A DNA stretch of 5,406 nt from Eubacterium sp. GTDB taxonomy: Bacteria; Bacillota; Clostridia; Oscillospirales; Acutalibacteraceae. The stretch lies in contig JAILGO010000054.1 in NCBI GenBank assembly GCA_024696725.1, forward strand, positions 1 to 5,406. Direction: 5' to 3'. Under the pieces are notes generated by a model that saw only the letters and a program-made list of their open reading frames with translations, did not search any database and was not told where the DNA came from. Below are positions 4,583-5,406 of the stretch, piece by piece; position 1 is the first letter of the stretch; the number at the start of each line of letters is the position of its first letter. Made by a program: the position numbers and the translations under genes.

Positions 4583-5406
4583 TTATTTTTTCGGCTCGAT
4601 TTTATCCTTTCCGCCCATATACATTCTTAATGCTTCGGGGATGTTTACGCTGCCGTCGGCGTTGAGATTGTTTTCAAGGAACGCGATAAGCATTCTCGGC
4701 GGAGCGACAACGGTGTTATTAAGAGTATGAGCGAGGTAATTTCCGTTTTCGCCCTTAACTCTGATTTTAAGTCTTCTCGCCTGAGCGTCGGTAAGATTTG
4801 AGCAGGAGCCGACCTCAAAATACTTCTTCTGTCTTGGTGACCATGCTTCAACGTCAACGGATTTAACCTTTAAGTCTGCAAGGTCGCCCGAGCAGCATTC
4901 AAGAGTTCTTACGGGAATATCAAGCGTTCTGAAAAGGTCAACTGTGTTCTGCCAGAGCTGATCAAACCAGTAGCGCGATTCCTCGGGCTTGCAGACAACA
5001 ACCATTTCCTGCTTTTCAAACTGATGAATTCTGTATACGCCTCTCTCCTCAATTCCGTGAGCGCCCTTTTCCTTTCTGAAACAGGGTGAATATGAAGTAA
5101 GAGTCAGAGGAAGTTGCTCTTCGGGAGTTATCGTATCTATAAACTTGCCTATCATTGAATGTTCGGAAGTTCCGATAAGATATAAGTCTTCGCCCTCGAT
5201 TTTATACATCATAGCGTCCATTTCTTCAAAACTCATAACGCCGGTTACAACGTTACTTCTTATCATAAACGGAGGTATGCAATAGGTAAAGCCTTTGTTT
5301 ATCATAAAATCGCGCGCGTATGAAAGAACAGCGCTGTGAAGTCTTGCGATATCACCCATAAGATAGTAAAAGCCCTCGCCCGAAACTTTTCCTGCCGCTT
5401 CTTTAT
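4583..5406 (-). CDS. serS: Seryl-tRNA synthetase, C-terminal two-thirds (5' end outside window)
   Basis: This class II synthetase charges tRNA-Ser with serine. The frame stays open to the window edge, so the Met at 5359 is internal (GFYYLMGDIARL). 273 residues are visible, numbered here from the codon at 5404. They form the catalytic core: motif 1 region FTYCIPPFMI (39-48), TSE loop (79-81), motif 2 CFRKEKGAHGIEERG (108-122) and HQFEKQEM (127-134), CSGDLADLK (171-179), VDVEAWSP (183-190), EVGSCSNLTDAQARR (197-211) and motif 3 HTLNNTVVAPPRMLIAFLE (226-244). The missing 150-160 residues should be the N-terminal coiled-coil arm that grips tRNA-Ser. Motifs 2 and 3 differ from the common bacterial forms (see findings). 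The gene ends at a strong terminator. Its promoter and any T-box leader lie outside the window. Confidence 0.96.
   Translation of the reverse strand, partial: KEAAGKVSGEGFYYLMGDIARLHSAVLSYARDFMINKGFTYCIPPFMIRSNVVTGVMSFEEMDAMMYKIEGEDLYLIGTSEHSMIGKFIDTITPEEQLPLTLTSYSPCFRKEKGAHGIEERGVYRIHQFEKQEMVVVCKPEESRYWFDQLWQNTVDLFRTLDIPVRTLECCSGDLADLKVKSVDVEAWSPRQKKYFEVGSCSNLTDAQARRLKIRVKGENGNYLAHTLNNTVVAPPRMLIAFLENNLNADGSVNIPEALRMYMGGKDKIEPKK

Noticed and set aside
4583..5359. serS starting at the Met at 5359
   Set aside because: The frame remains open upstream with SerRS-like sequence (KVSGEGFYYL), so this Met is internal and the gene is truncated by the window edge.

Overview
The window reads as bacterial chromosomal housekeeping DNA, most likely from an uncultured or gut-type member of the Clostridia (Oscillospirales/Ruminococcaceae-like). 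Reasons: strong AAGGAG/AGAGGA ribosome binding sites, TATAAT promoters in AT-rich intergenic DNA beside GC-richer genes, a DUF951 gene, and a three-S1-domain protein of a type I know from ruminococcal genomes. The organism call is inference; no rRNA or other definitive marker is present. No mobile elements, CRISPR arrays, tRNAs or phage genes are visible.

Layout. Left part, minus strand: a compact operon starts at a strong promoter (-35 TTGATA, 17-nt spacer, extended -10 TATAAT at about 2639-2667). It runs DUF951 protein (2609-2424), peptide chain release factor 1 prfA (2420-1347), then a reading frame from 1345 that leaves the window at base 1. That last frame is the most notable item. It encodes a complete Sua5-type threonylcarbamoyl-AMP synthase (YrdC plus Sua5 domains) joined without a stop or a new start to a dephospho-CoA kinase (CoaE). 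The three genes are separated by 3 and 1 nt, and the ribosome binding sites of the second and third lie inside the end of the preceding gene.

Middle: a divergent, plus-strand monocistronic gene (2724-3632) for a three-S1-domain RNA-binding protein. Its weaker promoter shares the 110-bp AT-rich intergenic region with the operon promoter. It ends at a hairpin terminator that fills the 21-nt gap to the convergent gene.

Right, minus strand: a PHP-domain phosphoesterase of the TrpH/YciV type (4493-3654) with its own extended -10 promoter, preceded by the 3' two-thirds of a seryl-tRNA synthetase gene (5406-4583) ending in its own strong terminator. The SerRS has an unusual motif 2/motif 3 signature.

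Theme: most of the genes serve translation: tRNA-Ser charging, ANN-decoding tRNA t6A modification, termination at UAA/UAG, and RNA binding. CoA biosynthesis is attached by gene fusion. DUF951 and serS are often near the replication origin in Firmicutes, so an oriC-proximal position is possible but unproven. No stretch over 300 bases lacks a gene. I see no wholly new system; the Sua5-CoaE fusion is the best candidate for something little described.
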